A DNA stretch of 64,000 nucleotides, from the NCBI RefSeq assembly GCF_029784165.1, contig NC_073694.1:159953495-160017494 (forward strand). The letters are read 5' to 3'. Positions 44,189 to 56,709 of this stretch are shown here, piece by piece. This DNA comes from Wyeomyia smithii. Lineage: Eukaryota; Arthropoda; Insecta; Diptera; Culicidae. Positions within the stretch are counted from its first letter, which is position 1; each line of letters starts with the position of its first letter. Position numbers and translations under genes: made by a program. A model generated the notes under the pieces. That model saw only the letters and a list, made by a program, of their open reading frames with translations. It was not told the origin of the DNA and searched no databases.

Positions 44189-45864
44189 ATGAACGTATTT
44201 GAAAGCAACCCGTGTCCACAACTGCCTTTACTGAACTGAATTATATTTAAAGTAAAGCTTTGAATATTCTGACCAAATAAGGTTTTTTGTTTGAGATTGT
44301 GTCACGTACAATTGCCAAATACTACTCAAGGGAAATTTTCACGCTCCCAAATGTATATAAAAAAAGATCGGACTCGAAAGTTATGATTCGTTAAAAAAAA
44401 AAAACATTTTATTCCAGTGTATATTTTTTTGGAAGGATAGAATTATTATCTACAACTCTGCCGAAGACAATATACTTATCAAACACACCGATAAGACGCT
44501 AAAAATATTTTTTATTGTTAACAGTCACTCGGCGTTGGAAATTATTCCAAAGCTTGCTTTAGGTCAACACAAAACCCGGGACATCAATATTTTAACGACG
44601 CGCTCCACTTTTGAAGCAAATTTCAGCCCATTTCGATTTTTCACGCAAATCAGTCACGATCGCAATGTTCATTAGTTTGAAAAGCAAAGTATGAATAGTT
44701 TGAGTGTTTACGTGACTCGTACCAGTATTAGAGAAAAATATTCTACTTGTCACGGGCGTGAAAATGTAAAATACATCAGGAGGAAGAGAATTGTGCCGTG
44801 AAAAACAACAAGTTAGGCGACATCCATGAATTACGTAACGCAAAAAAAACCTATTTTTGAACTCCCACCAACGTCAACACCTAAAATTATGTAACGCTGA
44901 AAATTTGCTTAATGGAAATGCTTTTGGAGAGTCTCTCCAGAGATTTTCTTGTTACGTAACGCTGATCTTACTTCCCCCTTTCCAATGTAACAAATCGTAG
45001 CGCTCGTAAATGATGAATGCCGCCTTAGTAAAGTTTGGAATGTAAATCCGAAAGTGAATGTTGATAAAACTAGGTGCTCTGTTGCTGTTATAGAAAGCAA
45101 GAATTTCAGATAAGATAAATAATTTACATATAATTTGGGAATCGACCGTAATGTTGATATAAGCGACCGCTTAGCCGAAATCCCCTGATATAAATAATTT
45201 ACGATATTTGATAAGACATTTCCGAAATCCCTAATAATGCTAATACTTGCATTCAGCCCCATTTCACCTTAACCCATTCACCGCGGGTGAACCCGACATA
45301 TAAACTTTGATAACAGTTTAACAACTATACTTGAAATTTCTAACGATGAAAATATTCTAAGCAGTTAGAGGACAGACCGATCTTCAACATGCGATATAGT
45401 TTGTGCCAATTATGCAAGCGGTTACTGAGTAATAAGAGTTTGAATGCCATTTTTTGATGTAAAAACTGATTTCTCTCCGTGGGGATAGGGTTAAGAGCTT
45501 CAGAAGAATTTTTGGTTGTTATGTGTCATTGTGAGGACCATTCGCTGGTATATTTTCGCCCTTTGGTCCAAGAAAATATTCAGGGAATTTGGGTGTTATT
45601 TAGCGATTTTATATCAAAGTTGCAGTTGCGTAAACAAAAATCAAATTTGTTTTCTGGATTCTGAAAAATGATATCTTGTTCTGTGAAAGTTTTACCTTTT
45701 CTGTCGCTTGGAAACTGTTTTCGATGATTGAATAAATTCAAATAGAATCATATTCTTCCTTTTTCCGTTCGTTTAAATGGTTTCATATGTTTTCGGGCGT
45801 GATTGGAAATATGTATACACTGGGGTTTTTTTTTATTACTTGGTTGATTGTACCACGTTTAAGA
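44189..45864. other. AT-rich stretch, one 'acgtaacgc' repeat end
   Basis: Around 44830-44960 'attacgtaacgc' recurs three times in different orientations ('ttacgtaacgc', 'ttatgtaacgc'), likely a decayed MITE related to that at 37036-37277. No gene was recognised. The minus ORF at 44909-45262 has no motif. Confidence 0.35.
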
Positions 45865-46420
45865 GCTCCGCGTATAAAAAACCGCGTAATTTGAAAACAC
45901 CGCGTAAAAAATTCCATTCATTGAACATTCCGATCGAAAATAATAATACGTGAGAAAATAGATGCTGGAAAAATCTCAAAAAAGTGCATCCAAAATGAAA
46001 ATTGATTGCAAATGATTCGTTCCTTACTCACAAGTTAATCGCAACGACCTTAACTCGTAACGGTATACAGTTATGAAAGTTTTTTGTTACTTTTACGCAA
46101 ATCAACGAAAATTGCCTGTTATTGGATAATAACAGAAATTTTGGAACAAATATATTGAAAATATACATTGAGGTTTGGAAACAAAAACAAAAATTTCATG
46201 AACCTTACGATAATTTTTCACTTCATTTAGTTTTTTTTTTTAGATTTTTTCATACCAAACATACATGACACCGCGTAAAAATAATCTTCTAAACCGCGTA
46301 AAAATAATCCGCGTTATTCGAAAAAATCGCCCTTACATAGTCCGCGACGTTGTGAAAAGCCGCGTATATAAAAACCGCATAAAAGTATCCCACGTAAAAA
46401 GAAAGACCTCAGTGTTTTCC
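45865..46420. repeat. element with ccgcgtaa motif at both ends
   Basis: 'ccgcgta(t/a)aa' and variants occur about four times at 45868-45912 and eight times at 46268-46400, with AT-rich sequence between. Clusters of one short motif at two ends of about 550 bp suggest subterminal binding sites of a non-autonomous DNA element. TIRs and TSD could not be fixed. Confidence 0.5.
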
Positions 46421-47336
46421 TATTTATGCAATTTCCGAGGATTTTGGTGTTTACTAGAGGTGTTTCGAGCAATTTCAGATTAAATTTGGAGCCTTTTTTG
46501 CATCTTTAATAGCAATTTAGAGGTGTAATCTAGAATACATTGAAATCTTCATTAAAATCTTCAATCTGTATGAGCATCTCACGAGTTTTTCAACGGTTCA
46601 AATCCCAAGTGATAAATGTTTTCCATCTTTTGTTGTTTTTCAGTAATTCTGGGTTTGATTGGAACAATTATTCTCTGTTGTAACATGTCATTTTCATTTT
46701 TTTATCAATTTGCTTTTTATTCTTTTTTTTTTTCAATATCTGGGTGATCTATACTTAGTTACGGAAAAAGTGTAAAGCGGAAAAAAAGAATAAAAAAAAA
46801 GAAACTGTAAACAAACTTGAGGTTCTCACTTTTTTCAAACTCGAGAATTGATAACGATAAAGTTCATGGACAGCGCTATAGACAAATTTGGCATCAACTA
46901 GGCTGAGAGGCTGGCAGCAAACTTTCTGAAGTTAATGAAACTTTCCGGGTGTGTAGGCCTTATTAAACTATGTTACTTTTTCTTTTGAAAATTTATCTAG
47001 ACTGCCAATCAAAAACGGCCTGATACTTGTTTATCGTACATCGATAAAATATTGCAAAAGTTAAATTGGAATTTCTGTACTGGAAATAATGTATTTTAAA
47101 AATATGAATCAGTTAAAAAAACATTGCAGAGTTCCTTGAGCTCGAGTTTTTTAAGATGGACAGTTTGGTAACCTAAAACTCTTCTGAAAATTCCAAAATG
47201 GGTACTATTACGGTAAAAATGTTTTTCTAGCAAAAACGTTTTCATGCCCACGGAATGAAACAGTTTTCAAAACTCTGGATAATCCGACCTGTAAAATATT
47301 TTCCCCATATTTCGTCAATTTACCCATGAGTTCACA
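46421..47336. other. gene-less AT-rich stretch
   Basis: No supported features; long T runs near 46715-46735. Confidence 0.45.
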
Positions 47337-48679
47337 TCTGAACATATAAAAATGCAGCTCTGTCTGTCTGTTTGATCCATACAGGCTTGGAAACAACTGA
47401 ACCGATCGGTGTGAAATTTTGTAGATAGGGGTTTTAGGGGCCGAGAAAGGTGACTAAGATAGTTCGAGAATCCTCTTTTTTCTGGAAAAAAGGGGTCTTA
47501 TATAAATGAAACACAAATTTTTGCACATTTCGAGAACTAACTGAGGAAATGGAATCAAATTTGTTATGTAAATGTTTTAAGGGGTAACACATATGTCAAA
47601 TAATAGTTTGACACCCCTCCTTCTTCTGAAAGAAAGGGGTTTCCTACAAATGAAACACAAATTTCTGCACATCTCGAAAAATAATCAAGTAAATGGAACC
47701 AAATTTGATATGTTTAGGTCTTTGGGAGTAGGGTTTGCAATCCCGGGAACGATTTCCCGGGAAATAGCTTTTCCCGGGTTTCCCGGATCCCGGGAACAGA
47801 AATATTGATTCCCGGGATCCCGGGATTACCGAGTTCCGTGAAAAATTTTGTGAGATTCACTATAGTTTCTTATGCAATATTGCAATAAAATTAAAATTTT
47901 TCATGCGAATTTAGAGTGAAATTTTAAATATTTTTTTGTTATCTTTGACTGATAAATTTCATTTAAAATCACATTTTGCTAAAAAATTTGTCTGTTCCCG
48001 GTTCCCGGAAATTCCCGGGAAATGCGATTTTTCATTCCCGTTTCCCGGGAAATCGATTCCCGGGAATATTGCAAACCCTATTTGGGAGCAAAATATATTT
48101 TCATGGTGGTTCGACACCCCTCCACTTCTGAATGGGAGGGCTCTTATACAAATCAAACACAACTTTCTATGGTGGTTTTACACTACTCCATACTGTGGAA
48201 GGAAAGGAAGGTCTCTCATACAAATTAAACAGATATTTCAACCAGGTTTCCGGAAAACACTAGGTAAAACGATCGGGTCGATGCACAGGAGCCATAACTC
48301 GACTCCAGACGCCAGTTTAAAATTTAAGATGGAAGCTATCGGTTTCTGACACGGGAGTTTCCGAAACCAGAATGCCATTTTAGAATCCAAGATGGCGGCA
48401 TCCGGTATCTGGAAACAGCAGAAAGTGATCAAATATCATTCTATATGGGTGTTTTCGGAGTCGTAATGATGCACTGAACGCACAAATCGACCTCAGACAA
48501 CATTTTGAATTGTAAAATGGCAACTTCCGGTTTCTTGAAATCATCCAAAAATGGCCGAATATGAGTATCACCAGAGCCAGATTGATACACAGGAGCTAAA
48601 ATCGACCACAGACACCATTCTAAATTCTAAGATGGCGACAGCCGAAAATGACCGGACGAAGTTTGCCGGGTCTGCTAGT
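47337..48679 (+). mobile_element. Helitron-like non-autonomous element
   Basis: It begins 'tctgaacatataaaaatg' followed by 'ctgtctgtctg' and ends 'gccgggtctgCTAGT' at 48679, after a GC-rich hairpin-like stretch. A TC start, a CTAGT end with an upstream hairpin and no TIR or TSD are Helitron features. Inside are repeated units of 'aatgaaacacaaattt.tgcaca' (47500, 47650) and 'aagatgg(c/a)' with 'ccggt(a/t)tct' (48320-48640). No Rep/helicase gene is present. A hAT MITE interrupts it at 47729-48080. Confidence 0.65.
47729..48080. mobile_element. hAT MITE (352 bp), cccggga-rich
   Basis: Ends TAGGGTTTGCAATCCCGGGA and, inverted, TAGGGTTTGCAATATTCCCG. A perfect 8-bp TSD, tttgggag, at 47721-47728 and 48081-48088. 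About ten 'cccggga' motifs lie in two subterminal clusters. It is nested in the Helitron-like element. Confidence 0.92.
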
Positions 48680-48912
48680 ATAAAATATACGAAACAATCC
48701 TTCAACGTACAATAAGTCGTATTTTTAACGTGAGTCGTGGGTATTAAAACCCCTTTCTCCCTCCCAGGCACATACCAGACGGGAGAACCAAACGTAAATA
48801 GATACCTTGCAGTAAAAACAGTAGAGTTTGTGTTGCTATGCAAATAAATTTCAAAGAGTTCAGAGTTCGCTTAAAACGACTGTTTTAATGTCTGAAAAAA
48901 AAAACAAGAAGA

Positions 48913-49909
48913 GGAACTGTTCCATTATTCATCTCAGCCCATATATTCATCTCATACAACATGAAAACACAATTGCAAACAGGAAAAAAACGCATATTTT
49001 CTAACTAATTCAATCTGATAATTTATGGAATGGATTCTTCTTAGTTTACTTTAGATTTCTCATAAAGTAGAATCCTCAAGAACTCTCTTAAAAGCTCTAA
49101 ATTTGATATTATAGTCGGGCATCTGCACTCGAAAACTCATTTAATTCAATCACCTACCTTAGAAAACAAAATCCGCGCATTGTTCTGTACGGCTACAACG
49201 GGACTCGTTCAGCAGCCAACCAAAGTTTTTTCATCACTAGCGGACCATTTTTTATTTTAATCACTAAACAAAAACACTCATTACACTAAGAATACTTAAA
49301 TCTTTGGAATGTTCATCTCAAATTTTTAAAATAAACTTGAATTAGCAGAAATATATGAGATGAATTTCTTCAATTCCCAAATTTCAACTGTATGTATTTT
49401 CATCTGTTTTCACTGCCTTGAAGAAAATCAAAAGTTGCCAAATCAGTTTCTGTTAATACGAAAAAAATATACTGAAAATGTTGAATTATTCCGACATAAT
49501 TGACATAAATGGACAGCACTGCAGTGGTTACCTAGGTTACCATATTTGCACGTAAACAACTACAGCGGATACTAGGTAACATACTACGACGGGCTGCGGC
49601 TACGTTCATTTATGATAATGTGATTCATTCATGATTAACAGTGTGATGAATATAGGGGCGTTGTGAGATGAATAATTGAGCAGTAATTTAAGTTTTGAGA
49701 TGGATATGGGAGCGGTGTCAAAAATGGTTTGTTTTACAAAATTCAGGATAAATCTAGCTAAGTTTACTGAATATACAATGCTGAACGATTCCATAAGAGC
49801 ACGTAAACGTATTTTGTTTATTTGTTCAATGATTTCGTGAGAATTTGGTGTTTAATCCGTGCATTATTCGTGAATATCGACTTAATAAGATGAATAATGG
49901 AGCAGTTCC
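48913..49909. mobile_element. 1-kb element with TIR ggaactgttccattattc
   Basis: Left GGAACTGTTCCATTATTC followed by atct, and the inverse AGATGAATAATGGAGCAG followed by ttcc at the right. 'gagatgaat' recurs inside (about 49360, 49670). It has no coding capacity. The TSD was not resolved. Confidence 0.7.
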
Positions 49910-51325
49910 CCTAGCTTTTGCTTGTAGTGTACGTGACTGACTGATAAGCAAAGCGTATATGATGCAATTGCAATTATCAGTATTCGCACCATATAACACT
50001 AATCACTAATTCGCCAACCGAAAAAAGTAGTCCTATTGCTAAACGAGATCCGGACGCGAACGGGATAAGAAAAAACAGCACAAAACTGACCTTTTGTCTG
50101 AGGTCAAGAAACGGGATTGCTTTTTGCCGGCAACCTCACACGGCAACAATAATCTAGTGACATACTGAATAATCGGAGCAAATATTTTGGCCGACGTCTT
50201 TTTGGTGTCCCAGCAAATGGAACAAATTTTTCCTGGTATCGCAGAAGCATATATTATTAGTTTTTTCTTTTATAAATACCCTACGATGCAAAATTTGGTG
50301 GTGAAAAAAACTACCTATATCAAATGAAATGAGAAGTGTAAAAGCGTGTTTACCAACTTAAAGCGGTAGAAATGCAAATCAAGCGATAAGTACACAAAAC
50401 GTGGTTACAAATTTACCAGGGTAAAAATGCATTGATTTCTCAAATGGAACAGTGACTAAAGCTCGAAAAAAAATTGTTTTTAGCAGCACGTTTTGATGTT
50501 AAATGAGGCATGTCGCGTCAAATAGTGATAAACCCTTTATTATACCAATGATTTTTATACATTCGTTGGCCATATTGTTAGCGATAGTCTTTTAAGATTA
50601 GGTGATTAGTTCGGTATAACGTTCTATACTTCTTCCAAAAACACATAGTAACTAATAACTTATACGATTTCAGGAAAACTGAATAAAATTTTCAATCATA
50701 CGGCTTTGTTAAAAATGTGATATATGGAACGCAAAACTACTTTAAAAGTGTGGTGAAAATTACGCAATTTTTTTAATTTCCGCACCATTTTTTATTTTGA
50801 TTATTGGATTGTTTTAACAAACTAGCCCCGAAAAAAATATAATACATTGATCGGTTTTGGCCTGTATCCGACCACTGTGCGTCATTCATCGGTAGTTACA
50901 GAGCAAAAAGTAAAGTTAACGGGTAACAATCGAATCGAATGCGTTATCGAAACGCTCTGTTGTGCTACACTGTTTGTTTTTTACTCGGGGATCGCTCGAA
51001 GAATAAGAACATCTGAATGTGAACGTAAGAATGACTTTCATGTGCTGCCACAGTAAGGAACAAACACTCTTCATTAAGTTCTACACAAGTCGCAAGCTAA
51101 CTTTTCTAACTATTTTACTGCTAACTATTTTACTGTTCAAAATTTCAAGCAACCCAAGCATAACCGACAGAGAAAGGGGGTCTTTGGTTGTGTTTCACCT
51201 TCGCCTTCTAATGGCAGCAGAAGAAAAAATAAAACTCTTCTGATAAAAGAGTGTGTAGAACACTCAGCAGGGTCATTGCACATAATGATACTGGCACTAT
51301 ACTATACAGCTTCCCTACAACTTTG
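49910..51325. other. gene-less stretch
   Basis: ORFs at 50847, 51019 and 51251 have no known motifs; the last runs into a hAT MITE. Confidence 0.4.
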
Positions 51326-51333
51326 CATACAGG

Positions 51334-51489
51334 CAGGGCCGGATTTAGACGCTGGGGTGCCCGGGGCAAATTAAGAGGTAATATTCTGGGAGGTGACGGG
51401 CAAAAAAGGGCGCTTCAGGACCAAGGGGGCCCCTTGAATCGGGAGGCCCGGGCCACTAGTCCCTTTGGTCCTTCTCAAATCCGGGCCAG
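51334..51489. mobile_element. hAT MITE (156 bp), GC-rich
   Basis: Ends CAGGGCCGGATTTAG and, inverted, CTGGCCCGGATTTG. A perfect 8-bp TSD, catacagg, at 51326-51333 and 51490-51497. It is much more GC-rich than the flanks. Similar ends are typical of hAT elements in many animals. Confidence 0.9.
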
Positions 51490-51829
51490 CATACAGGAGA
51501 AAATTAAGTTAATTTGGTACTAGTTTTAAAGCTAACTGACACTTTGGACACTTTGAAATGTAACTGTACTGAAAATAGTTAACATTTAATTAAATGCTTA
51601 TCATAACATACGAAAAAAAAATGAAGAATGTCAACCTGGGGTGAATAGAGCATTATTATTGGGACACGTAAAAATGAAAAATGAAAAAATTTAAAACAAA
51701 ATTTGAAAAAAATCTTTGTTCTTAATAAAACCCAATACGCGGTCTGTGATCTGTTTACTGTATAGTTTATCGCATAATTTTGCATTGATTGCTAGTGCTG
51801 GGCTGTGCTCTGAACGTAATTGGTTAATT

Positions 51830-52101
51830 CGAATCGGTCCAGGTTTGCGTCAGCAGCGTACGCTGCTTTTGTTGTTACCATTCGAGTAAACTTTATGGGG
51901 ACCGTGGGTGGGTTATCTGTACCCACTGATAGATGTTTCCTGCCTTGACTGACCGACCGTCTCCGAGAGAATGTCGCTTTACCGAGTGGGGATTTTTTTT
52001 AAGCTGAATATTGTGATTCATGGGGCGCTCCAGTTTTGGCGGAAAACCACTCTCACGACACGCGACAGAAGGCAGTGAAGAAGGTAGATTCGCGATTCCA
52101 G
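51830..52101 (+). other. GC-richer patch ending in a splice-donor-like site
   Basis: The patch ends 'gattccag|gtaagtcc' at 52100, a consensus donor. It could be a non-coding first exon. There is no supporting ORF on that strand or paired acceptor, so it is a low-confidence candidate. Confidence 0.2.
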
Positions 52102-54759
52102 GTAAGTCCATGGTTTATACAGAAAAATGCATTTTAGTGTGCATAATCTGTGTGGTTCCAGTATTCCTTCGGAATGGTAAAATACCCATTCTTTATTGAA
52201 ATTCCATCTTTACGAGAATAAAATTCCGATATTCTATTGTTAGGTGGAAAAAATATCATACAAGTTAATACAATCGGGATAATACCACGAAAATTGTCTT
52301 GTGATTTTGAAACTTTTCTACTGTGATTTAGAGAAATTTCTGTTAATAGGAATAATCTTAAAATACGTTTTACTTAAGTTTGACATCGAATGGCCTGATT
52401 CTACTAAGATTCAAAACCACAACCACCCGTTTCTGTTCCTGGTAACAAAGCCCTCAAATATTCATTGGGTTTTGAGTCGCTTAACATCCGCATTAACATT
52501 CTGCGTATTATTGGGTACACATTTGTAAATGCATTTCTTAATAGTTTATTGAATATGATATGTATAAAAAGTTAATTATTTACTAGTGCTGGAATATTGT
52601 TCTCATAGTTAAGTAAAGTTTTCAAAAACAATCGATATATTCGAAACTTTAGTCGTAGACATTTTTGAAGTGCAAATCTTGTGTTCTAATTAGCATCCAA
52701 ATGTAATTATTTTCGTTTGTATTAATGAACGGTAATAATAATACTTGAGCAATAGAGAGTGTGCTGCGGAGCTCTCGAGCACATTGCATTGGCCCCTGTG
52801 TAGATTTCTGCAGTGAGCCGTCGTAACTTCGACGATAAGTTACAACCTGCTTCATATATTGGAAGAGGAAATTACGGTAAATTTGTTTCCCAAAGGACAT
52901 AACGTGAAAATTGTTTATTTTATATGATTCTATTGAGTTGCATAATTTGAGTTTGCATTAATCTACTATTTTCACTGTAAAACCCTCACTTGGGTACGAA
53001 ACGGATTCAGCGAATTCAGAGGAGATAACTAAAGGTTTTTTACACGTTAAGTGAAAATGCTAGTACCATACTCTCGTCTCTAATTCACGACTCTTTCATG
53101 GTGCGAATGTAGCAATCACATCAGTAGTCGTAGATTTGTGTACGATTGGTGTCATCAAGCGGCTTTGTGGTGTGCAAAATTTATCAGTTGGTATATTTTT
53201 GCTGCCTCGTACGGTGGTGTACAGCCTTCGTAGCAAAAGTGTATTTACTAGCTTGTGAAGAGTAAATTTCAAATTAAAAATTCTAAGCGACTCTTTGCCG
53301 AAAACAAATTATCATACCCTTGGTTTTTCAACTGACTAGAAGGGGTGAAAACCGTCACAGCTGATCTTCTGCCTGGTTATAAATTGCAAAAATCTTCAGC
53401 ACGACAATATATAAGAGATGAAAATAAACATTCTTCGATCAAATTGTTGGCTTTATTGTAGCAAACAACATTGTAGAAAATCATTATGAAAACTTGTATT
53501 GAAAAAAAAACTGATTTTAAAGGGCATTCTATAAAAAATTCCACAGAAGCTCATTTAAATAGGCAAATAGAGGTATGGTGTCTTCAGCAAAACTAATCCC
53601 TATAAAATGTTGAATGTAACAACCTTGCTGAAGACACAATGATTTTTTGGTCAAAATAATTTTCATCACGTTTTCGCAACTGAAAATAGTGTGCATCAGA
53701 GCATTGCACAGCGTTTTATTTTGCCGATTTTACGCTCTAGATTAATAGCGCCCTCACATTACACTTTGGTGATATACTTTATTCGTGAAAGTTTCTATGA
53801 ATTGTATTGCGCTTCATTTAAAATATAGTAGATTCAGTAATTAATCCACCTATAAGAGATATAATTAATTGACTTTTTTACAAGTAAGATAGACAACCAG
53901 TTTCTTCGAGAACGTTGTGGCAGATGCCTTTTATATCAAATTTATATCTTCTTTATTTAGAAAGATATAAATAGTTTTATATGAAAGGTTACTCAAATCA
54001 TATTTCTCAACATTATTTTTTTTTATTTTCTATAATATTTATATCTTCTACGAAGTTATTAGTCATACAAAAATACATCTTATTGCTGAACAATTTTTTC
54101 TCGCTATATGAAAAATTCATTTAACCATTATCGGGTTTTCAATGGTTAATTGAAATTTAAATGAGTCATTCGTACGCAAAAATACACATATTCTTAAGAA
54201 ACATCTGTTAGACTTCCAAAGAAATACAAAACCGTTTGTCTAATAGAGTATTTTCAATTGTTCCAATGAAAAAATTCATTCATACAAAAATTCGTACCCT
54301 GCTAAAAATTTATTATTTTTGGAGACAACGTGTTACAATTCCCAGCAAAAATATAGGCCCACAAAAAAGTGCAGTTTTGTAGGAGGTTTAAAAAATTAAA
54401 AAGAATCATGGGAAAAAGTTTTAATGTAAGATGTGAATTTCTAGTCGAAGTTTTACACACTAAAATCGTTGATATCTGAAAAAAAAATATTTTTGACGTA
54501 GGACTACGTCTTTGTTTTCTATACTAGATTACATTTTGTGAAATTGAAACTGGCAAATGTTGCGTCAGATTTCAAACGATTAAAGCAAGCGAACGTCTTA
54601 ATGCATCTTAATCATTTATATGTAATGGTGAAAAGAAGGTGAAAAGTTCCAAGTTCAAGCTTTCCCATACACTTCCCTTGCATTGGCTTGCTTTCCGAAC
54701 ACGGATAACAATAACATGGACAGAATAAATTCCACTGCCTACATATTTTGACTCAACAA
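52102..54759. other. 2.6 kb AT-rich, no supported gene
   Basis: Only short chance ORFs. A palindrome 'gacgtaggactacgtc' lies near 54497; 'gtcctacgtc' recurs at about 56275, on the far side of the duplicated repeat, so both may be parts of one larger element. Confidence 0.4.
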
Positions 54760-54760
54760 A

Positions 54761-55500
54761 GTGTTTTGGTTTGTTTGTCTTTCTCTAAGCTGCGTGGCCA
54801 CGCCCTAATGGCAAAATCTACTCTGAACTCGATTCAAAAGACTGCGTGTAGAAAACTCAACTTCAGTGTAGTTTGTCACACAATAGCGAGTGGAGTATAG
54901 CTGTTAGAGGTACGCGACATTGAGAAACGAGAGCTGCATACGAGTCAACTTCCAGGCACCGCGGAGCATGTTACCGTTATTTTGCATACAGCAGCAACAG
55001 TTACTATCGTACGTTGCACGATGTTTTGCTGGCACAGCTACTGGAGGGCACAGCGGAGAGCAAATTTTATTATGCGCGGCCAAGAAAAATATTCAATGCT
55101 ACCGGTGTTGGTGCGATCATCAGCGTTCTGTAGCACACGTGAAGATTATGGAATCGGTTCGGTTTTATTTTGCATACGGCAGCAACATACACCATCGTAC
55201 ACTGCATGATATTTTGAAAGGAACAGCGGAGAGCAAATTTTATGCGCGGCCAACAAAATATTCAATGCTACCGGTGGTAGTGCGATCATCAGCGTTCTGT
55301 AGCACACATTTCGAGCTGAAGATTATGGAATCGGTTCATTTTATAACCGATAAATGCTTGAGGATAAGAGTTATGAGAATTTTCACAACTACTACTAGTG
55401 AGAAATGTTCATCTATTTCTCAATAATCATTTTTACAATAACGACCAGGGCGCACCAAACATAAACGGTAGTGTTGCCTATGAATAGTTTTTCACAGCTA
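54761..55500 (+). repeat. direct repeat unit 1 of unknown element
   Basis: Shares its start (gtgttttggtttgtt), middle (gagtggagtatagct, gacattgagaaacgagagct, acagcggagagcaaa) and end (cggtagtgttgcctatgaa) with 55700-56258. Inside, a unit of about 180 bp ending 'gcgatcatcagcgttctgta' is present twice (about 55005-55135 and 55180-55310). Long direct repeats 0.2 kb apart could be LTRs of a tiny retroelement or a tandem duplication. The ORFs here follow the repeat and are not called genes. Confidence 0.7.
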
Positions 55501-55699
55501 GATATAACCCTCATTTCAAGAATTCTCACTGCTAAATTGAGTGATTTTCCAGTTTAATTGTTTCTTTGTGTCCACTCGAACACCGTTATCAGTCAAATAT
55601 TAGTGACGAAAATTAGTTACCCTAAGAAGCAGAGTGATTTTCGCATCGAGTGAGCAAAAATTTTCTTTTGATGCTTATGAAAATCACTCAGTAGTATAG

Positions 55700-56258
55700 G
55701 TGTTTTGGTTTGTTCCTCTTTCTCAAAGCTGTGTGGCCACGCGCTAATGGCAAAATCTACTCTGAACTCGATACAAAAGACTGCGTGTAGAAAATTCTGC
55801 TTCAGTCTAGTTTGTTACACAATAGCGAGTGGAGTATAGCTTGTAGAGGTACGCGACATTGAGAAACGAGAGCTGCATACGAGTCAACTTCCAGGCACTG
55901 CGGAGCATGTTACCTTTATTTTGCATACAGCAGCAACAATTACCATCGTACGCTGCAGGATATTTTGTGGCACAGCTGCAGGAGGGTACAGCGGAGAGCA
56001 AACTTTATGCGCGGCCAACAAAATGTTCAATGCTACCGGTAGTGGTGCGATCATCAGCGTTTTGTAGCACGAATTTCATACTGAAGATTATGGAATCGGT
56101 TCTTTTCAGAACTATTGATGCTTGAAGATTAGAGTTATGAGAATTTTCACAACTACTACTTGTGTAAAATTTTCATGTATTCATGCATCGTTAGTTTTAC
56201 AATAACGACTCACAAATATAAACGGTAGTGTTGCCTATGAACAGTTTATCGCAGCATA
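55700..56258 (+). repeat. direct repeat unit 2 of unknown element
   Basis: The second copy of 54761-55500, shorter because it has only one of the two inner units. Identity is high over the first 300 bp. Confidence 0.7.
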
Positions 56259-56504
56259 TAATATAAACATTTAGTCCTACGTCACCATTTCATACAACCC
56301 CTAGGGCTGTATACCTTGTAGTATTTTCAATTTAGCTTTGTATATTTTAACCGCAAGCAAAAATATGTACGTACTAGTGTTGATGATGTCACCGTGTTTT
56401 AAATAGCAAGAAATTGTATTTCTAAATAAAAAAATAAATAAAACACAAGTGCTTCTAACTTATTCATTGCCGTTTTTCTGGCTTTAAATAAAGCTACATT
56501 TCTG

Positions 56505-56709
56505 GGAGCTCGTAGCCTCATGGTTACAGAGTGAGCTTTGACAAGCGAGTGGTCATGAGTTCGAATCTCTACCGAAATCCGGCTGAAAATTAACTTGGGT
56601 ACTAGAGGGTTAAAAGAATCAAGACCGTCCGATGTTAGAGGGATTTTACACATGGATTTATTCTTATGCTCCCTTACATCGCCTGACTCTTCCGTGAAAT
56701 AAAAAAAAA
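56505..56709 (+). mobile_element. tRNA-derived SINE
   Basis: A tRNA-like head with box-A-like tagcctcatgg (about 56510) and box-B-like gagttcgaatctc (about 56566), about 45 bp apart, followed by a tail that ends 'cgtgaaataaaaaaaaa' at 56709. The plus-strand head differs from the SINE at 38389-38594, so it is a second family. TSDs were not found. Confidence 0.65.

Noticed and set aside
54920..55426. 168-codon ORF
   Set aside because: Made by the internal repeat of the direct-repeat element; the second copy does not keep the frame.
56505..56580. tRNA gene
   Set aside because: Box A and B are degenerate, and a long non-tRNA tail with an A run follows, so it is a SINE.
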